Part shown: one piece after another, positions 7,224 through 11,820 of the stretch | Numbering within the stretch: the stretch's first letter is position 1 | How the letters are laid out: each line of letters starts with the position of its first letter | From: Legionellaceae bacterium UBA2794 | Lineage (GTDB): Bacteria > Pseudomonadota > Gammaproteobacteria > Legionellales > Legionellaceae | Direction of reading: 5' to 3' | Assembly: GCA_002352055.1 (NCBI GenBank) | Contig: DEHS01000094.1 | Span: 14,854-26,673 of the forward strand | Length of the DNA: 11,820 nt | The notes under the pieces: model-generated | What the model saw: the letters and a program-made list of their open reading frames with translations, nothing else | Databases searched by the model: none | Told to the model about the DNA's origin: nothing | Position numbers and translations under genes: made by a program

Positions 7224-9485
7224 ATGAAATTTTTTTCTTTTTTTCTGTTTTCATTACTGATTGTTCATCAAACATCAACATCGCAGACATATAATAAATA
7301 CACATCACCTGTGGTTATTAAAAATGGTCAGCCACTGCGAAATGCATGGGCCGGAGGTTTTAACTCTGCCATGTTTCAGGCTATTGACATGAACAATGAT
7401 GGTAAAAAAGATTTGTTTGCTTTTGAGAAACAATCGGAGTCAACCTATCCCGGAGTTTTTAAAATAAGAACTTTTATTAATCATGGCAGTGCAGGAAATA
7501 CTGACTATCGTTATGATCCTTTTTATGAAAAACTTTTTCCACAAAACATGACAAACTTTTGTTTGCTTGTTGATTATGATGGTGATGGCCGCGAAGATAT
7601 TTTTACATACAACCGTTCGGTTTCCGGATTTGATGTGTACCACAACGACTCTAATGTTACAGGAGTATTGACATTTAGCTTAGAATATCAAGGATTACAA
7701 ACTTGTTATCTGAATGCCGGAGGCAATTGCTTTACAACAAGTCTTTACGTAGCACCGGTAAATCAACCTGTATTGTTCGACATCAATAACGATGGCGACC
7801 TTGATGTTTTGACATTTCAGATTTCTGCAAACTTTATTGAGTATCATGAAAACATGGCAAAAGAATTATTCAACAGAACAGATACACTAGTTTTGTCTGA
7901 AGTTAATTCAAAGTGGGGGCACATGTCATTGAGTAGTAATGCCAACAGTGCTATCCTTGGTATGCCAAGAATTCCTTTAACAAATGGCAATGCAGATGTT
8001 TTATCCAATCGCCATTCCGGAACATGTATGATTGCATTTGATGATGATGGCGATGGCGATGCTGATTTATTGAATGGAGATTTATTAGGTGACAATTTAC
8101 TTTATCTGCATAATGGCGCAACCAATAACGGCACAGACAGTATTGACTGGCAGGACACATCATTTCCTACAAACGGTGGTCCGGTAAATTATGTAACATT
8201 TCCGAGTGCCTATTTGTTGGATGCAGATAATGATGGTATAACGGATATGATTGTTTCGTCATGTACAGAGTCGCAAGCAGAGAACCTGAATAACAACTGG
8301 TACTATCACAATGCCGGCAGCAATACCGCTCCGGATTTTCAATATGTAAAAAACAAGTTTCTTACCGATGAAATGATTGATGTTGGCACTGCTTCAATGC
8401 CTGTATTTTTTGATGTTGATGCTGATGGTAAAACAGATATTGTTATTGGTAACAAGGGTTATTTTATTACACAAAGTGGACCTGCACACTATGAAGCTGC
8501 ATTGTCCTGGTATAAAAATACCAGTACCGGGCCATGTCCTGAATTTACACTGGTATCAAGCAACTTTGGCTCCTTTCAACAATACAATTACAAAAACATC
8601 TATCCTGCCTTTGGCGACCTTGATGGCGATGGTGATGCTGATTTATTACTTGGCAATGAAGATGGCACTTTTCATTACTACACCAACACTGCTGGCGTGG
8701 GAAACATTCCTCAATACACACTGACATCGGGTGGATTTAATTTTCAAAACTTAGATGTGGGCAGTAATAGCACACCTCAGCTTTATGACATCAATAATGA
8801 TGGACTTTTGGATTTAATTTCCGGTGAATTATTCGGAAAAATATCATACTTCCAGAATACTGGAACCGTTACAGCACCTATATTTTCGCTCATAACGCCT
8901 ACATTCGGCAACATCAATGTGACAAACACAGCACAAACATTTTATGGCTACAGCATACCCCACTTATTTTCTGACAATGGCTCTTTAAAGTTACTGGTAG
9001 GATCAGAAAGTGGAGATTTGTTTTTATACGATAGCATAAGCACAACAGCAGGGAGTACTTTTCATCTGATAAGTAATAATGCATACTTAATTCATGAGCC
9101 ACCACGTGCTGCACCTGCAATGGCCGACCTGAATAATGATGGCTCTCCTGAAATTATTGTAGGCAATCAGGCAGGTGGACTATCATTTTATTCAAATTCA
9201 TTACCGGGATGTCCACTTTCCATCAATAATATATTGTCAGATAATCAGGTTAATATTTATCCTAACCCTGCCAACTCATATTTGATAATTGACACAGATG
9301 ATGCCGATGGCATGAAAAAACTAATTACACTGACCGATTTATCAGGAAGAATTATTCATTCACAGAACACTTTTTCGCGTAAAACATTATTAAATACAGA
9401 AGGTTTAGCCAATGGTATTTACCTGATTATATTAACTGCGCAATCTAATAATATTACAAAAAAAATAATCATCCGTCATGACTAA
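7224..9485 (+). CDS. T9SS-exported FG-GAP/VCBS repeat protein, second paralogue
   Basis: This protein also has 753 residues and is collinear with its upstream neighbour along the whole length, roughly half or more residues matching by eye in the N-terminal part. It has a signal peptide (MKFFSFFLFSLLIVHQTSTS, cleavage near residue 20), nine calcium loops starting at residues 55, 117, 186, 273, 333, 397, 465, 522 and 635, and a T9SS type A domain (IYPNPANSYLI at 678-688, LTDLSGRIIHS, LANGIYLIIL). FLTDEMIDVG (379-388) is identical in both copies. The open frame reaches back to a TTG at 7209, but ATG 7224 begins the signal peptide and sits in the junction TAATATG, where the upstream stop and this start are 1 bp apart, suggesting translational coupling. 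Its own stop overlaps the next gene's start by 8 bp (ATGACTAA). The function is unknown, presumably partnered with its neighbour. Confidence 0.92.
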   Translation: MKFFSFFLFSLLIVHQTSTSQTYNKYTSPVVIKNGQPLRNAWAGGFNSAMFQAIDMNNDGKKDLFAFEKQSESTYPGVFKIRTFINHGSAGNTDYRYDPFYEKLFPQNMTNFCLLVDYDGDGREDIFTYNRSVSGFDVYHNDSNVTGVLTFSLEYQGLQTCYLNAGGNCFTTSLYVAPVNQPVLFDINNDGDLDVLTFQISANFIEYHENMAKELFNRTDTLVLSEVNSKWGHMSLSSNANSAILGMPRIPLTNGNADVLSNRHSGTCMIAFDDDGDGDADLLNGDLLGDNLLYLHNGATNNGTDSIDWQDTSFPTNGGPVNYVTFPSAYLLDADNDGITDMIVSSCTESQAENLNNNWYYHNAGSNTAPDFQYVKNKFLTDEMIDVGTASMPVFFDVDADGKTDIVIGNKGYFITQSGPAHYEAALSWYKNTSTGPCPEFTLVSSNFGSFQQYNYKNIYPAFGDLDGDGDADLLLGNEDGTFHYYTNTAGVGNIPQYTLTSGGFNFQNLDVGSNSTPQLYDINNDGLLDLISGELFGKISYFQNTGTVTAPIFSLITPTFGNINVTNTAQTFYGYSIPHLFSDNGSLKLLVGSESGDLFLYDSISTTAGSTFHLISNNAYLIHEPPRAAPAMADLNNDGSPEIIVGNQAGGLSFYSNSLPGCPLSINNILSDNQVNIYPNPANSYLIIDTDDADGMKKLITLTDLSGRIIHSQNTFSRKTLLNTEGLANGIYLIILTAQSNNITKKIIIRHD

Positions 9486-10965
9486 GAGATATTTTTTATT
9501 TACAACGCTTTGGGCATTTACGCTGTTTTTGACATCATGCACATGGGATAAAATGGATGAAGTGGCTCCGCCAACAGACAGTTGTTCGCAATATCCACCT
9601 GAAATTTCTGCTATCATCAGCAACAAATGCGCAACAGCAGGATGCCATAATACACTTTCCTATTCTGCTTCAAGTGGACTTAATCTGACCAACTGGGCTT
9701 CAATGATAAAAGGTAATGATGCAGGTGCAGTGGTGATTCCGGGCAATGCCGATTACAGTACATTATTTTCATTCTGCAATATTTATTCCGACTTAGGATT
9801 TACAGGAAACGAACCAAAGATGCCATACAATGAAACTGCTCTCTCACACAGTGAAGTCTCTACTATCAAAAACTGGATTATCAATGGTGCAAAGAATGCC
9901 TGTGGTCAGGATATTTTTCCGCAAGACGACAACAGAAAAAAAGTTTACATCTCCAATCAGGCCTGTGATCAGGTTGCAGTTCTTGATGAAGCATCAGGAT
10001 TATTGATGAAATGGTTTGATGTAGGAAATATTGCAGGCTTCACTGAAGCACCACACATGATTAGACTTACACCAGATGAAAAATATTTTCTGATTGCTTT
10101 TTTTAGCTCAGGCATCATACAACGCTACAGAACTTCTGACGACAGTTTTGTTGATCAGGTTGATTTCAGTAATGGCATGCCGGGACAATGGGGAACCTTG
10201 GTTATTTCACCTGACAGCAAACGTGCTTATAGTGTTGACTGGAGTGCATCAGGCAGAATTGCTGTGTTGAATCTTGAAAACTTTCCAATGACATCATTCA
10301 CTTCCTTACCCATCATAAATTTAGCATACCCACACGGTATGGCATTTAACAGTACTGGCGATAAGCTTTATATCACCAATCAAAATGGAAGCACATATTA
10401 CGTTGTGGATACGATTGGAAGCCCATCAGATTTTCCGCAATGGCTCAGTAATATTCAGACATTTTCATACGGTGGTGGACTTAACGGGCATGAAATAATT
10501 TTCTCTCCTGATTATTCAAAATATTTTATCAGTTGCGATGCTACTAATGAAGTGCGCGTTTTTGATGCCAACACTCATGCATTGCTAGCAAATATTCCTG
10601 TGGGCACATTACCGCAGGAATTTTCTTTATCACTCATTAAACCCTATTTATTTGTTACATGTACTGAGGATATTATCAATGGAAAACGTGGTTCTGTTGC
10701 TGTGATAGATTACAATAATTTAACCTTAATCAAAAAAATACATACAGGAACACAACCACATGGTGTTGCTGTTAATGATGATAAAGGTGTTGTTTATGTT
10801 GCCAACAGAAATGTTGATGCTAATGGTGAAGCACCTCATCACAGTGGCGCATGTGCAGGGCGAAACGGAAATCTAACGCAAATAGACATGAACACACTTG
10901 AATTGGTTCCGGGATTTAAATGTGAATTAGGTGTTAACCCATACTCCGTTGCTTACAAGAGATAA
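9478..10965 (+). CDS. Lipoprotein with c-type haem (CX4CH) domain and YVTN-type beta-propeller
   Basis: The 495-residue protein begins with a lipoprotein signal (MTKRYFLFTTLWAFTLFLTS-C21). After C21 comes TWDKMDE, whose acidic residues are compatible with surface export signals of Bacteroidota lipoproteins, though not a clear match. Residues about 36-142 resemble a small c-type cytochrome: CATAGCH (51-57) is a CX4CH haem-attachment site and KMP (114-116) offers Met115 as the distal ligand, followed by the helix VSTIKNWIINGAK. Residues 154-495 form a beta-propeller with seven recognisable units of YVTN type (VYISNQACDQVAVLD, IIFSPDYSKYFIS, GVVYVANRN). His recurs at the same place in four units (H193, H286, H338, H428), and a loop after unit six carries H454, H455 and C459. 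Unlike its two operon partners it has no T9SS tail. It could carry electrons or sense something at the surface; no enzyme family is recognised with certainty. Confidence 0.85.
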   Translation: MTKRYFLFTTLWAFTLFLTSCTWDKMDEVAPPTDSCSQYPPEISAIISNKCATAGCHNTLSYSASSGLNLTNWASMIKGNDAGAVVIPGNADYSTLFSFCNIYSDLGFTGNEPKMPYNETALSHSEVSTIKNWIINGAKNACGQDIFPQDDNRKKVYISNQACDQVAVLDEASGLLMKWFDVGNIAGFTEAPHMIRLTPDEKYFLIAFFSSGIIQRYRTSDDSFVDQVDFSNGMPGQWGTLVISPDSKRAYSVDWSASGRIAVLNLENFPMTSFTSLPIINLAYPHGMAFNSTGDKLYITNQNGSTYYVVDTIGSPSDFPQWLSNIQTFSYGGGLNGHEIIFSPDYSKYFISCDATNEVRVFDANTHALLANIPVGTLPQEFSLSLIKPYLFVTCTEDIINGKRGSVAVIDYNNLTLIKKIHTGTQPHGVAVNDDKGVVYVANRNVDANGEAPHHSGACAGRNGNLTQIDMNTLELVPGFKCELGVNPYSVAYKR

Positions 10966-11820
10966 TCAGATAACTTCTTCCAGATTAAATCCTAAAGATT
11001 TCATCTGCTCAAAATAATCGGGAAACGATTTTGAGACATTTGAAATATCGTCAAGAAATAGCTCTCCTGTCTTTAATGCTAAAGGTGCAAATGCCATTAT
11101 CAAACGATGATCGTTGTAGGTTTTTAAAATGCGTTTGGAAGGTTTTAAGTTTGACTCTTCAAGAATTTTTAATTTTGATCCTCCACAAAAATCAGTCTTG
11201 ATGTTGAGCTTATATGCTTCACGCTGAAAGGCAGAAACACGATCAGATTCTTTAATGATTAAATTATGCAGATGAAGCAAATCTGCTTTACAATCGCATC
11301 CACCACAAACAGCTGCCATACTTAAAGCTATGTCGGGATAGTGAAGAAAACTATGTGTAAAATAATCAGGAATAATATTCTTTTGTTTTTTCAGAATAAT
11401 CTTATCCTTCTCAACAATGGTATCCACACCAAATGACTTAACCATTTGGGCAATTACTTTATCACCTTGCTTACTCAGACTATTTAGATTTTCAATGGTT
11501 ATATCAGCCATATCAGCCAATGCAGCTGTTTCAAAAAAATATGAGGCAGCACTCCAGTCGCCACCGGCAGAAAGTATGTTGTTGTTGTAACTTCCATTTA
11601 TCTGAATACGATTTGCGTTCATCTGCACATTTACGCCTACGCGATGCATCAAATCAGCAGTAAGTTCAATATAAGGTAATGAGCTTAAAATATCGGTCAG
11701 TTCAATTGCAAAATCTTTACCAAATAAAGGAGCAATCATCATCAAAGCACTAATATGCTGTGAAGTTTTCTCTGCTGATGTTTGAACTACATCAGGCACT
11801 TTCAGTTTTGCAGCCTGAAC
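10966..11820 (-). CDS. aroA: 3-phosphoshikimate 1-carboxyvinyltransferase (EPSP synthase), partial
   Basis: This cytoplasmic enzyme is the sixth step of the shikimate pathway, joining phosphoenolpyruvate to shikimate 3-phosphate. About 284 C-terminal residues are visible and the frame remains open at the window edge; the family is usually about 410-440 residues, so the N-terminal third is missing. The GTG at 11797-11799 is internal, because the coding sequence continues upstream (VQAAKLK). Motifs in order are TSQHISALMMIAP and SLPYIELT (family SSQ..SALL and SRPYI.T), GGDWSAASYFF, YPDIALSMAAVC with the catalytic Asp (E. coli D313), IIKESDRVSAF with Glu and Arg (E. coli E341 and R344, KETDR) and TYNDHRLIMAFAPLAL. 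The substrate-binding pattern is intact where visible, apart from an SRPYI-to-SLPYI change. Its stop codon abuts that of the haem lipoprotein gene with no spacer. Confidence 0.93.
   Translation of the reverse strand, partial: VQAAKLKVPDVVQTSAEKTSQHISALMMIAPLFGKDFAIELTDILSSLPYIELTADLMHRVGVNVQMNANRIQINGSYNNNILSAGGDWSAASYFFETAALADMADITIENLNSLSKQGDKVIAQMVKSFGVDTIVEKDKIILKKQKNIIPDYFTHSFLHYPDIALSMAAVCGGCDCKADLLHLHNLIIKESDRVSAFQREAYKLNIKTDFCGGSKLKILEESNLKPSKRILKTYNDHRLIMAFAPLALKTGELFLDDISNVSKSFPDYFEQMKSLGFNLEEVI

Noticed and set aside
8377..8724. 115-codon plus-strand open frame inside the second FG-GAP gene
   Set aside because: It is an out-of-frame reading of the real gene with low-complexity Leu/Met-rich composition, caused by the GATGGTGAT-type repeats.

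Overview
The window looks like a chromosomal segment of a low-GC member of the Bacteroidota. Three predicted secreted proteins end in a type IX secretion system (T9SS) type A sorting domain, a system essentially confined to this phylum. No clear Shine-Dalgarno sequences precede the starts, and several genes are preceded by the phylum's promoter pattern (TTG at -33, TAnnTTTG at -7). No tRNA, rRNA, insertion sequence or CRISPR array was seen, and no stretch without a gene exceeds about 190 bases.

Layout: positions 1-838 hold, on the minus strand, purN (glycinamide ribonucleotide formyltransferase) followed by the 5' part of an EVE-domain gene cut by the window edge. Divergent from purN is a LexA/CI-like repressor (977-1798, HTH plus S24 peptidase fold) with a good consensus promoter that has a small inverted repeat in its spacer. 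Converging on it is a T9SS-exported protein with seven SBBP-like units (1969-3678, minus). Next on the minus strand are a VOC/glyoxalase gene broken by one in-frame TGA (3867-4292) and yajQ (4353-4844).

Positions 4961-10965 form a tightly packed plus-strand operon of three genes: two 753-residue paralogues with nine calcium-loop (FG-GAP/VCBS) repeats and T9SS tails, separated by 1 bp, then a lipoprotein overlapping by 8 bp that joins a CX4CH haem site to a seven-unit YVTN-type beta-propeller. The last gene, aroA (EPSP synthase, minus, 5' end outside the window), meets the operon stop-to-stop with no base between.

The core genes (purN, yajQ, aroA) are ordinary. The accessory interest is the operon, which reads as a cell-surface module: two T9SS-delivered, calcium-loaded repeat proteins made together with a haem-bearing surface lipoprotein. 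What the module does cannot be read from the sequence. Whether these families are already described cannot be settled here.
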